DNA of 64,000 bases from Desulfovibrionaceae bacterium (GTDB lineage: Bacteria; Desulfobacterota; Desulfovibrionia; Desulfovibrionales; Desulfovibrionaceae). Both the position numbers and the translations under genes were made by a program. The stretch is from assembly GCA_015709205.1 (NCBI GenBank), contig JACCQO010000005.1, positions 62,001-126,000 of the forward strand, written 5' to 3'. Shown piece by piece: positions 26,917 to 37,792 of this stretch; positions within the stretch are counted from its first letter, which is position 1, and each line of letters opens with the position of its first letter. Under the pieces are notes generated by a model. That model searched no databases, had not been told where the DNA came from, and was given only the letters and a program-made list of their open reading frames with translations.

Positions 26917-27462
26917 ATGCTGCGCACCTTCATAAACAAGCTGGAGGAGGGGATCATTTCCCTCCTCCTGGCTTCCATGACGCTGCTCGTGTTCGTGGAG
27001 GTCGTGTTGCGGTTCGGGTTCAACACCGGGCTCCTCTGGGCCCAGGAGTTGACCCTGCATCTGTCGGCATGGATGGTGCTCTTCGGCGCGTCGTACGGCA
27101 TCAAGGTCGGGTCGCACATCGGCGTGGACGCCTTTGTGCGCATCCTGCCGAAAAAGGCCGCGCGCGCCGTGAGCCTGGCGGCCTGCCTGCTCGGGCTGGC
27201 CTACTGCGGCCTGTTCGTCAAGGGCTCGTGGGTCTACCTCGCCAAGATGTACAAGATCGGCATCGATCTCGAGGACCTGCCCATTCCCAAGTGGGTCGCG
27301 CATTCCATCCTGCTGATCGGTTTCGTGCTCATCGCCATCCGCCTGGTGCAGCTCTTCATCGCCATCCTCCAGGGCCGGGCCGAAGGGTTCCAGCTCATGG
27401 ACGAGGCCAAGGAGTCCATGCACCTGGCCAACCAGGGGGATGAAGAGGAGGTGGCCAAATGA
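26917..27462 (+). CDS. dctQ: TRAP transporter small membrane subunit DctQ
   Basis: A 181-residue inner-membrane protein with four hydrophobic segments. The family motif WAQELTLHLSAWMVLFGASYG is at about residues 45-65. It pairs with the large subunit to use a sodium or proton gradient for uptake. It starts 15 bases after dctP without a strong ribosome site, and its stop overlaps the dctM start by 4 bases (ATGA), so translation is probably coupled. The last 35 residues are charged and cytoplasmic. Confidence 0.9.
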   Translation: MLRTFINKLEEGIISLLLASMTLLVFVEVVLRFGFNTGLLWAQELTLHLSAWMVLFGASYGIKVGSHIGVDAFVRILPKKAARAVSLAACLLGLAYCGLFVKGSWVYLAKMYKIGIDLEDLPIPKWVAHSILLIGFVLIAIRLVQLFIAILQGRAEGFQLMDEAKESMHLANQGDEEEVAK

Positions 27463-28856
27463 CCACCGCCATGCTCTTCATCCTGCTCTTCGCGTGCCTG
27501 CTCACGGGCATGCCCATCGCCATCGGTTTGGGGCTGGCCTCGATCACCACCATCCTGCTGTTCTCCAGCGACTCCCTGGCCTCCATCGCCCTCAAGCTCT
27601 TCGAGGCCGAGTCCGGACACTACACCCTGTTGGCCATCCCCTTCTTCATCCTCTCCTCCGCCTTCCTTTCCACGGGCGGAGTGGCCAACCGCTTGATCCG
27701 TTTCGCCATCGACTGCGTGGGGCACATCCGGGGCGGCCTGGCCATGGCCTCGGTCCTGGCCTGCATGCTCTTCGCCGCCGTGTCCGGATCGTCCCCGGCC
27801 ACCGTGGCGGCCATCGGCTCCATCGTCATTGCGGGCATGGTCCGCGCGGGCTATCCGGAATCCCTGGCCGCGGGCGTCATCGCCAACGCGGGCACCCTGG
27901 GCATCCTCATCCCGCCGTCCATCGTCATGCTCGTGTACGCCGCGGCCACCGAGGAATCCGCGGCGCGGCTGTTCATGGCCGGGTTCATCCCCGGCCTGCT
28001 CATGGGCTCCATGCTCATGTTCGCCATCTACATCGTGGCGCGCTACAAGGGGCTGCCCGCGCACCCCTGGCCGGGTTTCCTGGCCCTGCTGAGCTCCGGC
28101 TGGCGGGCCACGGGCGGCCTGCTGCTCATCGTCATCGTGCTCGGCTCCATCTACGGCGGCATCTGCAGCCCCACCGAGGCCGCGGCCATCTCCGCGGTGT
28201 ATGCCTATCTCGTGGCCATCTTCATCTACCGCGACATGGGCCCGCTCAAGGGGGTGCAGTGGCGCAAGCCCGGGGAGGGCGCGGTCACGGCCTTGGCCCG
28301 CAACCTGGCCCTCTCGGCGATCGCGCTGCCGCGCTCGCTCTACCACCCCGAGGTGCGCAAGGTCGTGCTCGACGCCTCCAAGGTCTCGATCATGCTCCTG
28401 TTCATCATCGGCAACGCCATGCTCTTCGCCCACGTGCTGACCACCGAGCGCATCCCGCACATGATCGCGGAGCAGATCATCGGCTGGGGGCTGCCCGCCT
28501 GGGGCTTCCTGGTCGTGGTCAACATCCTGCTGCTCATGGCCGGCAACTTCATGGAGCCGTCGGCCATCCTGCTGATCATGGCCCCGATTCTGTTCCCCAT
28601 CGCCGTGAAGCTGGGCATCGACCCCATCCACCTCGGCGTGATCATGGTCGTGAACATGGAGATCGGCATGATCACCCCGCCCGTGGGGCTGAACCTGTTC
28701 GTCACCGCGGGCATCACCGGCCACAACATCACCTGGGTGCTGCGCGCGGCCCTGCCGTGGCTGTGCATCCTGTTGATCTTCCTCGTCATCATCACCTACA
28801 TTCCGGAAATCTCGCTCTTCCTGCCCAACTATATCGATCATCTCAAGGGCTTTTAA
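27459..28856 (+). CDS. dctM: TRAP transporter large permease DctM
   Basis: A 465-residue polytopic permease of the DctM family, the ion-coupled transport subunit. Typical motifs include GMPIAIGLGLASI near the start, FAAVSGSSPATVAAIGSI, ANAGTLGILIPPSI and VNMEIGMITPPVGLNLF. The family usually has about 425 residues; the additional length lies in a loop (about 240-300) between two halves. A clear terminator follows 30 bases after the stop, ending the operon. Confidence 0.94.
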   Translation: MTTAMLFILLFACLLTGMPIAIGLGLASITTILLFSSDSLASIALKLFEAESGHYTLLAIPFFILSSAFLSTGGVANRLIRFAIDCVGHIRGGLAMASVLACMLFAAVSGSSPATVAAIGSIVIAGMVRAGYPESLAAGVIANAGTLGILIPPSIVMLVYAAATEESAARLFMAGFIPGLLMGSMLMFAIYIVARYKGLPAHPWPGFLALLSSGWRATGGLLLIVIVLGSIYGGICSPTEAAAISAVYAYLVAIFIYRDMGPLKGVQWRKPGEGAVTALARNLALSAIALPRSLYHPEVRKVVLDASKVSIMLLFIIGNAMLFAHVLTTERIPHMIAEQIIGWGLPAWGFLVVVNILLLMAGNFMEPSAILLIMAPILFPIAVKLGIDPIHLGVIMVVNMEIGMITPPVGLNLFVTAGITGHNITWVLRAALPWLCILLIFLVIITYIPEISLFLPNYIDHLKGF

Positions 28857-28885
28857 GGAACGGGCGAAACAGACCGCGAAAGCAT

Positions 28886-28917
28886 ACCGGCGGGCCGTTC
28901 ACGGCCCGCCGGTTTTT
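28886..28917 (+). terminator. rho-independent terminator of the TRAP operon
   Basis: A perfect 12-bp stem (ACCGGCGGGCCG with CGGCCCGCCGGT) with loop TTCA is followed by five T. Confidence 0.95.
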
Positions 28918-28964
28918 CCGTATACCCGGCGGGGAGGCGACGACATGCACGCAGAGGCAACGAC

Positions 28965-30086
28965 ATGCCGGGAATGACGGACGGCGCGGCAGCGCTCCTG
29001 GTGGCCCTGGCCGTGGTCCTGGACTTGGCCGTGGGCGACCCGCGCGGCTGGCCGCATCCGGTGCGCGCCCTGGGCGCGGCCGCGAACGCGCTGGAGCGCG
29101 CGGCGCGGTCCTGGGCCCGGAGGAGGGCGGAGCGCGCGACGGCGGGCGCGGCGGCGGGCGAGGCGCAGGAGACGGCGCGGGACCGGGCGCGTGAGCGCGC
29201 GCTGCGCCTGGCCGGGGTCGCGGCAGTGGCCGTGCTTGCGGGCGGAGCCTGGGGCGCGGCGCGGCTGGCCATGGCCCTGCCCGGGGTGGGCTGGGCTGCG
29301 GGGCTCTACCTGGCCTATGCCGGGCTGGCCCTGGGCAGCCTGCTGCGCGAGTGCCGCGACGCGGCGCGCGCCGTGCGTTCCGGCACGCTGGAGGAGGCCC
29401 GCGCCGCCGTGGGCCTGCTCGTCAGCCGCGACACCTCGGCTCTGGAGCGGCCCGCGCTGGCCCGCGCCCTGGCCGAAACGCTTTCCGAGAACCTGGGCGA
29501 CGGGTTCGCGGCCCCGCTGTTCTATCTGGCCCTGGGCGGTCCTCCGCTGCTTTGGATCTACAAGGCCGTGAGCACCCTGGACTCCATGTGGGGCTACCGC
29601 ACCGAGCGCTGGCGCAGCCTGGGCTGGGCGGCGGCGCGGCTGGACGACGTGCTGGCCTTTGCGCCCGCGCGGCTGGCGGCCCTGGCCTTGCTCGCGGCCG
29701 CTCCATTTATGGGTCTGGGGCTGGGGCCGGCGCGGCACGGTCGCGGGGCATCGCTTCTGGGCAAGGTGCGCCGCGACGCGCGGACCATGGCCAGCCCCAA
29801 CGCGGGCTGGCCCATGGCCGCGGCCGCGTGGATCATGGGTGCGCCCATGGGCGGCCCGGCGGTCTATTTCGGCGTTGCCGTGCAAAAGCCCGTGCTCGGC
29901 CCCAGGCCCGCTGCGGCCGGGCAGGGCGGAGCCGGGGGGGGCGGAACGGACCAGGGCGCGACGCAAGGAGCGCCGTCCCCGGACGGCTGGGACGACGCCC
30001 GGCTCGCCGGGCTGCTGCGACTGTGCCGCGCGGCCGGGCTGCTGTTGGCCGCGGCGGCCGTGGCCGCGCTCTGGGCCCTGGCCTGA
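28965..30086 (+). CDS. cbiB: adenosylcobinamide-phosphate synthase CbiB
   Basis: A 373-residue membrane enzyme that attaches aminopropanol (or its phosphate) to adenosylcobyric acid in B12 synthesis. Family motifs are all present: LDLAVGDPRGWPHPVRALG, LVSRDTSALE, ENLGDGFAAPLFY, IYKAVSTLDSMWGY and SPNAGWPMAAAAWIM. Two low-complexity Ala/Gly/Arg stretches (about residues 45-75 and 310-335) make it longer than the usual 310-320. ATG at 28965 has AGAGG upstream; 28974 is an alternative. It stands alone after the TRAP terminator; no cobalamin riboswitch is visible in the 48-base gap. Confidence 0.92.
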   Translation: MPGMTDGAAALLVALAVVLDLAVGDPRGWPHPVRALGAAANALERAARSWARRRAERATAGAAAGEAQETARDRARERALRLAGVAAVAVLAGGAWGAARLAMALPGVGWAAGLYLAYAGLALGSLLRECRDAARAVRSGTLEEARAAVGLLVSRDTSALERPALARALAETLSENLGDGFAAPLFYLALGGPPLLWIYKAVSTLDSMWGYRTERWRSLGWAAARLDDVLAFAPARLAALALLAAAPFMGLGLGPARHGRGASLLGKVRRDARTMASPNAGWPMAAAAWIMGAPMGGPAVYFGVAVQKPVLGPRPAAAGQGGAGGGGTDQGATQGAPSPDGWDDARLAGLLRLCRAAGLLLAAAAVAALWALA

Positions 30087-31071
30087 GCCGCGCGACCCCT
30101 AATCCTGCGGTGCGCATCCTAATCGGGCCGCCGTGTCGCCTGCGCCCGCCGCTGTTCGGGCGCAGCCGGTCGCTTCCATGTCGCTCTCCGGTCCCTCCGT
30201 ATCCGTCGTCCCGTGTTCGCCCGGGGGCGGCGTCCGCCCGGTTCCTTTTTCGTCCCTCGTCGTATTTGGCGACGGTGGCGGCTGCCCCGGGCGCGGCTGC
30301 CCGGCCTGCCTTCCCCTTCCCGCTGTTCTTTTTTTCGCGTTGGCCGTGCGACCATGCCGGGCAGATTGTCTTTGGTCTGCAACGGGCCCGCGAGTGAACC
30401 ATTGTTTGATAAAATTGTAGAAGAAGAACGCAGGAACGACAATTCCGAAAGATTTTGGACCCGAAAGCCGGAGCGGCAACGTTCCGGGCGAGGCCGCGCC
30501 AGGAAGGAACGGTCAGGCCCCGCGTGCCCACGCCCGAGCCGGTCAGCACCCGCGTTTGCGCTGCCCGGAACAGGCATCATCTTCCTCCCGCCTTGTTTCG
30601 CACCCCGCGCCGGGCATGCCCCGCCGTGGCCGGGCCCTTTCCCCTCGCTGGGCCAGCCCCGCCGCCGGCCGCCCCGGGCTTTTGTGCCCGTCGTCCACGC
30701 CCTCGCGGCCTGTTGTTCCGCCTGCGGCCGTTGATCCACCTGCAGTGGCCGTCGCGCCGTCCGGCCCGTGCACCGGGCCTCCGGAATGTTGATCCACATT
30801 GTTATACAGAAATGGTAACAAAATGTATGTAACATTCACACAATTGTAATGCATGTTTTGCGCAAATTTTTTAATGTGCTGAAATAGCATGTTCTTTTTT
30901 CGTGTCGGATTGGTACGCATATTGCCAATGGGGGGGGAACGCCCGCCGGCATCCGCCCCGGCGCGCAACGGCGGCCGCCCGCGGCTGGCCGCCACCGGCA
31001 GCAACTCCACCCGGCACCAACCTCATCATCCGGCGCACCCGTTTCCGGCGAACGACAAGGAGGCATCCCCC
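30087..31071. other. long gap before amtB
   Basis: This 985-base stretch has no supported gene. The first 700 bases are GC-rich with frequent stops in all frames. The part from about 30780 to 30900 is AT-rich and holds the sigma-54 promoter of amtB. GTTGATCCAC occurs twice (30729 and 30787). An imperfect dyad TGCT-N5-AGCA lies at about 30875, just upstream of the promoter. Confidence 0.55.
30911..30925 (+). promoter_or_regulatory. sigma-54 promoter of the amtB-glnB operon
   Basis: TGGTACG, four bases, TTGC matches the sigma-54 consensus with one change and the exact GG-N10-GC spacing. It lies about 160 bases before amtB. Nitrogen-control genes of this type are classic sigma-54 targets. Confidence 0.75.
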
Positions 31072-32704
<1,633 letters not shown>

Positions 32705-32797
32705 GCAGGTCCGGATCCCGTTCCGCGGCCCGACGCTCGCGCCTCGGACCGCGAAAAGAAAGGGACTTTTTCCCGGAAATCGGATACGTCCCACTGC

Positions 32798-35700
32798 ATG
32801 AACGCTCAAGCGGCAAACGGCGGCCAGGATGCGGCGGGTGTCCTGGCCGCTTCTCGTGCGGCGCTGATCGCCGAACGCATCGACGGCCCGGCCGCGCCGG
32901 GCGCAATGGCCGCGCCGGGCGCTTCACCCGCTCCCACCGATGCGCCCAGGGCCGGGCGTGGCGGTTCCCGCCGAGGGCGGCGCGTGCCCTTCGAGACCGC
33001 GCACGCCCGCCTGCTCGACGACTTCTTCCGCGCCCGACTGGCCGAGCTCGGCCCGGCGGGCTCCGGTTCCCGCCGCGCCGGGAAGGGGGGCGGGCCCATC
33101 GCCCTGGTGGCCGTGGGCGGCTACGGCCGCTCCGAGCTTTCCCTGGCCTCGGACATCGACCTGCTCATCGTCTGCCGCGAAACCATCCCGCCCGACGCCC
33201 TGGACATGGCCCAGCCCCTGCTCCTGCCCCTCTGGGACATGGGCTTCGCCCTGGGGCACGGCTTCCGCACCATCGCCGACTGCGTGGACCTTTCGTCCGA
33301 GGACTCCAAGGTCCTGGCCTCGCTCCTGGACATGCGCTTTCTGGCCGGGAGCCGCCCGGTCTTCGACGCATTGGCCGCGGCCATGCAGAAGCGGGTCTTC
33401 GCCCGCCGCCGCGCGCGCTTTCTCAAGTGGCTCCTGGAGCGGCGCGCCGAGCGGCTGGAGCGCTACGGCGACGGCAGCGCGCTGTTGGAGCCGCAGCTCA
33501 AGGAGGGCGTGGGCGGCCTGCGCGACTACCACTGCGTGCTCTGGCTGGCGCACTTCCTGCGGGGCGCGGCCGGGGCCGGGCTCGCGCCCGACGCGCTGCT
33601 GGCCGGGCTCCTGGACGACGAGGAGCGCTCCCTGCTGCGCACGGACGTGGGCTACCTGCTGCGCGCGCGCAACCAGCTCCACCGCATCTCCCGGCGCAAG
33701 AACGACCTGCTCTACCTGGACCTGCAGCCGGACATCGCCGCGCGCCTGGGCTTTGCGGACACGGCCGAAAGCCTCGGCGTGGAGCGCTTCCTGGGCGGCC
33801 TGCACCGGGCCATGGCCGCCGTCAAGGGGCTCACCGGGGCCTTTTGGCGCGCGCATTTCGGCCGTCCGTCCGCCCGTGGGGGCGGAGCCCGGAGTGGAGC
33901 GGGGCGGGAGCAGGCGGCTGTGGAACTTTCCCCGACCGTGCCCGGCGTGCTCCTGCGCGACGGCGAACTGGAGCTGGCCCCGGACGCCCTGGCGGACGCG
34001 ATCCCCGGGGCCGGACCGGACCATGCGGACCGGGCGGACCATGCGGACCGGGCGGACCAGGAACGGGACGCGGCCGACCCGCTGCTCTTTCTGCGCCTGT
34101 TCGAGGCCGCGGCCCGCTCGGGCGCGCCCCTGGGCTGGGAGGCGCGCCGCGCCGTGGCCGCGCACGTGGCCCGCGCGGGCCGGGGGCCGGTCCGCACCGG
34201 GCTTGACGGTAACGGGCCCAACGGTTCTGGGACGAAGGGGCCTGGGAGAAGCGGCCCGGGGCCGAACGGCAACGGAACAAGCGACGGCGGCCTGGGCGAT
34301 GCGCAGACCTATCCGCTCTTCGAGCGCGTGCTCCTTTCCGGCCGCGCCGGGCCGACCCTGGAGCAGATGCTGGAGACCGGGTTCCTGGCCGCGTTCTTCC
34401 CGGAATTCGGCCGCGTGCAGGACCGCGTGCAGTTCGACGCCTATCACACCTATCCCGTGGGGTCGCACACCCTGCACGCCGTGGCCCACCTGGAGGACCT
34501 GGAGCGCGAGCGCGTGCCCGTGTTCGGCCCCCTGTGGGCGGCCATGGGCGTTTCGGAGCGCCGTGCGCTGCTCCTGGGCGCGCTCTTTCACGACATCGCC
34601 AAGGGCAGCCGGGACCACGAGGCCGACGGCGCGCGGCTCACCGACGAGGTCCTGGCGCGCTGGGGCGTGGGCGTGCCCGGCGGGCCCAACGGCCCGGAGA
34701 GCGTGGCCCGCGACGCCGCCTTCCTGGTGCGCCACCACCTGCTCCTGGCCGTCACGGCCACGCGCCGCGACCTGGGCGACGAATCCGTGGTCGTGCAGTG
34801 CGCCGGAACCATCGGCACGGTCCGCCGTCTGGACATGCTCTACCTCCTGGCCTACGCCGACTCCCGCGCCACCGGGCCCAAGGCCTGGAACGACTGGTCC
34901 GCGCGGCTCATGGCCGAACTCTACGAGAAGACGCGGCGCATCCTCGAACAGGGGCGGTTGGCCGTGGGCCACGTGGCCCAGCGCATGCTGCGCACCCGCG
35001 ACCGCGTGCGCGAAGGGGCCCGGGAGCAGGGGCTCGATCCGGCCTGGGTGGAAAAGCGGCTGGCGGCCATGCCCGCGCGCTACGTGCAGACCGTGGACGC
35101 CGCGGACATCGTGCGCCACCTGCATCTGGTGCGGGGTTTCTGTCGCGAACTGGAGGAGGCCGCGCACCGCCAGGCCGTGGAGCGCGCCGCGCGCGGCCTG
35201 GTGGCCCTGGACCCGGTGCGCCTGGGGCCGAACCTGTGGTCCGTGGCCGTGGCCGCGCGCTGGCACCACGGGCTGTTCTCCACCCTGGCCGGGGTCTTCG
35301 CCCTGCACGACATGAACATCTTTTCCGCCGACGTCTTCGTCTGGTCCGACGGCACGGTCCTCGACGTCTTCACGGTCTCGGACCCGCCGGACCCGCTCTA
35401 CGCCGACGAATACTGGAAGCGCATCCGCGGCGCGGTGCGCTTCGCGCTCACCGGCAAGCTGCACCTGGCCTCGCGCCTGAAGGAGCGGCGCGAGTCCGGC
35501 GCGGCGCTGCGCGCGGGCAGGACGGCACCGGCCCCGGCGGCGGTCCAGGCGGGCGGCGGGGTGGCCGTGGCCGTGGACAACGAGTCCTCGGATTTCTACA
35601 CCGTCGTGGAGGTGCGCGCGCCGGACCGCTCCGGCGTGCTCTTCGACATGGCCCATGTCTTTTCGGAACTGGGTGTGGTCCTGCACGTGGCCCGCGTGGC

Positions 35701-35824
35701 CACGGACGGGGACATGGCCGTGGACGCCTTCTACGCGCGCGACGAGACGGGCGGCAAGCTCGTGGATGGCCAGCGCGTGGAGGAACTGGTGCGCGCCCTG
35801 CGCCACCGGCTGGCCGGGGCCTGA
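32798..35824 (+). CDS. glnD: PII uridylyltransferase / uridylyl-removing enzyme GlnD
   Basis: A 1008-residue bifunctional nitrogen sensor, longer than the usual 850-900. Domains in order: Ala-rich leader; nucleotidyltransferase with GGYGRSELSLASDIDLL (about residue 107); GlnE-like helical linker (LLEPQLKEGVGGLRDYH); HD domain with LFHDIAKGSRDHE (about 597), which removes UMP; two ACT domains at the end (HHGLFSTLAGVFALHD and DRSGVLFDMAHVFSELG) that sense glutamine. Extra length comes from two low-complexity inserts, one with a tandem His-Ala-Asp-Arg repeat and one Gly/Asn/Pro-rich. It acts on the PII protein encoded just upstream. Confidence 0.93.
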   Translation: MNAQAANGGQDAAGVLAASRAALIAERIDGPAAPGAMAAPGASPAPTDAPRAGRGGSRRGRRVPFETAHARLLDDFFRARLAELGPAGSGSRRAGKGGGPIALVAVGGYGRSELSLASDIDLLIVCRETIPPDALDMAQPLLLPLWDMGFALGHGFRTIADCVDLSSEDSKVLASLLDMRFLAGSRPVFDALAAAMQKRVFARRRARFLKWLLERRAERLERYGDGSALLEPQLKEGVGGLRDYHCVLWLAHFLRGAAGAGLAPDALLAGLLDDEERSLLRTDVGYLLRARNQLHRISRRKNDLLYLDLQPDIAARLGFADTAESLGVERFLGGLHRAMAAVKGLTGAFWRAHFGRPSARGGGARSGAGREQAAVELSPTVPGVLLRDGELELAPDALADAIPGAGPDHADRADHADRADQERDAADPLLFLRLFEAAARSGAPLGWEARRAVAAHVARAGRGPVRTGLDGNGPNGSGTKGPGRSGPGPNGNGTSDGGLGDAQTYPLFERVLLSGRAGPTLEQMLETGFLAAFFPEFGRVQDRVQFDAYHTYPVGSHTLHAVAHLEDLERERVPVFGPLWAAMGVSERRALLLGALFHDIAKGSRDHEADGARLTDEVLARWGVGVPGGPNGPESVARDAAFLVRHHLLLAVTATRRDLGDESVVVQCAGTIGTVRRLDMLYLLAYADSRATGPKAWNDWSARLMAELYEKTRRILEQGRLAVGHVAQRMLRTRDRVREGAREQGLDPAWVEKRLAAMPARYVQTVDAADIVRHLHLVRGFCRELEEAAHRQAVERAARGLVALDPVRLGPNLWSVAVAARWHHGLFSTLAGVFALHDMNIFSADVFVWSDGTVLDVFTVSDPPDPLYADEYWKRIRGAVRFALTGKLHLASRLKERRESGAALRAGRTAPAPAAVQAGGGVAVAVDNESSDFYTVVEVRAPDRSGVLFDMAHVFSELGVVLHVARVATDGDMAVDAFYARDETGGKLVDGQRVEELVRALRHRLAGA
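34021..34056 (+). repeat. tandem 18-bp repeat inside glnD
   Basis: CCATGCGGACCGGGCGGA occurs twice head to tail, encoding HADRAD twice. It lies in a low-complexity insert between the nucleotidyltransferase and HD domains. Confidence 0.9.
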
Positions 35825-35906
35825 TCCGGCCTTGGCCCGTGGGCGGCCGCCTTCGGGGGCCGCCGCTTCGTTCGATCCGCACGTGTCGCAAACAGGAGGA
35901 AACGCC

Positions 35907-36377
35907 ATGTACGGCGCACAGACAAGGGAATGGTTCGGCAGGGGACGGCTGTTTTGCGCCGAGAGCGTGTTGCTGGCCGTGTGCCGGGCCGCGGGGGTGG
36001 AATCGCCCCTGGTGCCGGGCATCGCCACGGGGCTGTGCTCGGGCATCGCGCGGACGCGCCACACCTGCGGCGCGCTCACCGGCGGGGTCCTGGCCCTGGG
36101 CGCGCTCACCGGGCGCAGCGAGCCGGGCGGCGACTTCGAGCGCTGCTTCGCCCTGGTCCAGGAGTTCGAGGAAGCCTTCCGCACCAAGTGGGGCGGGACG
36201 AACTGCTTCGAGTTGGTGGGCGTGGACTTCGCCGTGCCCGAGGACCAGCTCCGCTTCCGCGAGGACGGGCTGATCAAGGGCTGCATGGACATGGTCGAAT
36301 GGACCGTGGACACGCTGGTGGACATGCTCTGCCTGGGGGACGAGGACCGCGACACGCCCGGCGACGCACTGCGTTGA
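35907..36377 (+). CDS. C_GCAxxG_C_C family protein
   Basis: A 156-residue cysteine-rich protein of a family widespread in anaerobes, likely binding a metal or redox cofactor through its conserved cysteines; function not established. The motif is recognisable as FCAESVLLAVC, then ATGLCSGIARTRHTCGALTGGVLALG, with further cysteines at RCF, NCFEL and GCMDM. AGGAGG lies 8 bases before the ATG. It is 82 bases after glnD, with a GC hairpin in between but no T run, so co-transcription with glnD cannot be excluded. Confidence 0.85.
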   Translation: MYGAQTREWFGRGRLFCAESVLLAVCRAAGVESPLVPGIATGLCSGIARTRHTCGALTGGVLALGALTGRSEPGGDFERCFALVQEFEEAFRTKWGGTNCFELVGVDFAVPEDQLRFREDGLIKGCMDMVEWTVDTLVDMLCLGDEDRDTPGDALR

Positions 36378-36560
36378 GCCGTTTTGGTATGAATCTAATA
36401 TATTGGTACTAAAGAACAACAACAACATTGTCCGGCCGTTTGCAAATTTGTCAGTCCGCGAAAAAAGCTGGCAGAGGGCGCCGTTGTGAGGTATACGCTG
36501 AATTTTGCGTATTGCGGCTGAGTGCGCCATTGTCTCCAATATCAAAAAAGTGAGGTTGCG

Positions 36561-36722
36561 GTGAGCGCCGAGCAGCGGAAAAGTCAGGCGGTCGAGGCCG
36601 TGTGCCCCAAGTGCAAACGCAAGGAGATCGTCTACATTCCCCGTGAGGAGTTGCCCAAGTGCCCGGTCTGCAAGGTGCAGATGGTGGTCAGCGAGTTGCT
36701 CACCGAGGGGAAGTCGTATTGA
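36561..36722 (+). CDS. small zinc-ribbon protein
   Basis: A 53-residue protein with two CxxC pairs (CPKCKRKE and CPVCKVQ) about 20 residues apart, forming a rubredoxin-like zinc ribbon. The GTG start at 36561 is chosen because GTGAGG lies 5 bases upstream; an earlier GTG at 36522 has no ribosome site. It ends 43 bases before the amino-acid binding protein gene, and may share its transcript. Role unknown. Confidence 0.75.
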   Translation: MSAEQRKSQAVEAVCPKCKRKEIVYIPREELPKCPVCKVQMVVSELLTEGKSY

Positions 36723-36765
36723 GGCTTGGAGAGGACCTGCGGTTATTCATTTCAAAGGAGGACCC

Positions 36766-37680
36766 ATGAAATTTCGTTCTCTGATCGGGGTGTTGGTGCT
36801 CTGCCTGTTCGCCGCCATGGCCTTCGGCTGCGGCAATGACGGCGGCAAGGGCGTGAGCGAGGAGGCCGTCAAGGCCATGGTCGCCGAGGCGGTCAAGGCC
36901 CAGTCGGGCGCCGCTTCCAGCGGCGAGACGCGCATGGACCTGGTCAAGCAGTCCACGCTGGAGAAGATCCTGCAGCGCGGCGAACTGCGCGTGGGCTTCG
37001 AGTCCGGCTACATGCCCTTCGAGATGACCGACAAGAAGGGGGAATTCGTGGGCTTCGACGTGGACTGCGCCAAGGAGATGGCCAAGGCCATGGGCGTGAA
37101 GCTCGTGACCATCAACACCGGTTGGGACGGCATCATTCCCGCCCTGATGACCGACAAGTTCGACATCATCATGAGCGGCATGACCGTGACCCAGGAGCGC
37201 AACCTGAAGATCGGCTTCGCCGACCCCTACATCATCGTCGGCCAGACCATCTTGCTCAACAAGAAGCACGCGGGCAAGGTCCTATCCTACAAGGATCTCA
37301 ACGATCCCAAGTACATCGTGACCTCCAAGCTGGGCACCACCGGCGAACAGGCCACCAAGCGCATGATCCCCAAGTGCACCTACAAGTCCTTCGAGACCGA
37401 GCAGGAGGCCTTCCTCGAGGTGCTCAACGGCAAGGCCGACGCCTATGTCTATGACCAGCCCAACTGCGTGGTCCAGTACGCCCAGCAGGGCGCGGGCAAG
37501 GTCATCTTCCTGGACAAGCCCTTCACCTACGAGCCCTTGGGCTGGGCCATCAACAAGGGCGACCCGGACTTCCTCAACTGGCTGAACAACTTCCTGCGCC
37601 AGTTGAAGAACGACGGCCGGTACGACGCCATCTACAACAAGTGGATCACCGGTACCGAGTGGATCAAGGAAGTGGAATAG
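36766..37680 (+). CDS. polar amino-acid ABC transporter, substrate-binding lipoprotein
   Basis: A 304-residue family 3 solute-binding protein. The leader ends in AFGC, a lipobox, so the mature protein starts at the lipid-modified Cys20. Typical motifs follow: GELRVGFESGYMPFEM, FVGFDVDCAKEMAKAMG, FDIIMSGMTVTQERN, and GWAINKGDPDFLNWLNN near the end. About 30 residues of extra helix (VSEEAVKAMVAEAVKAQSG) separate the lipid anchor from the binding domain. AAAGGAGG precedes the ATG. The ligand is an amino acid of the Glu/Gln/His/Arg type; which one is not readable. Confidence 0.92.
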   Translation: MKFRSLIGVLVLCLFAAMAFGCGNDGGKGVSEEAVKAMVAEAVKAQSGAASSGETRMDLVKQSTLEKILQRGELRVGFESGYMPFEMTDKKGEFVGFDVDCAKEMAKAMGVKLVTINTGWDGIIPALMTDKFDIIMSGMTVTQERNLKIGFADPYIIVGQTILLNKKHAGKVLSYKDLNDPKYIVTSKLGTTGEQATKRMIPKCTYKSFETEQEAFLEVLNGKADAYVYDQPNCVVQYAQQGAGKVIFLDKPFTYEPLGWAINKGDPDFLNWLNNFLRQLKNDGRYDAIYNKWITGTEWIKEVE

Positions 37681-37698
37681 CCGTAGCAGCGATATACG

Positions 37699-37726
37699 GC
37701 GGCGGGGGCTCTGCGGCCCCCGCCGC
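37699..37726 (+). promoter_or_regulatory. intercistronic hairpin between binding protein and permease
   Basis: A perfect 11-bp GC stem (37699-37709 with 37716-37726) and 6-base loop, followed by ATTTGAG rather than a T run. It would protect the upstream mRNA or stop part of transcription, giving more binding protein than permease. That role is inference. Confidence 0.6.
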
Positions 37727-37792
37727 ATTTGAGCAGAGGACCGGCGCGGCGGGCCCGCGCCTTGGGCGCAAGCATCCAACAAAGAAGACCCC

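Noticed and set aside
28918-28964. Cobalamin riboswitch before cbiB
   Set aside because: The gap after the TRAP terminator is only 47 bases, too short for the aptamer.
30873-30891. A dyad TGCT-N5-AGCA before amtB as an NtrC site
   Set aside because: It lacks the full NtrC consensus and lies too close to the -24 box for a typical enhancer. Kept only as a remark.
32924-36355. A minus-strand frame of 1143 codons opposite glnD
   Set aside because: Composition (Gln, His, Val, Ala, Gly) is that of an antisense shadow; glnD on the other strand is beyond doubt.
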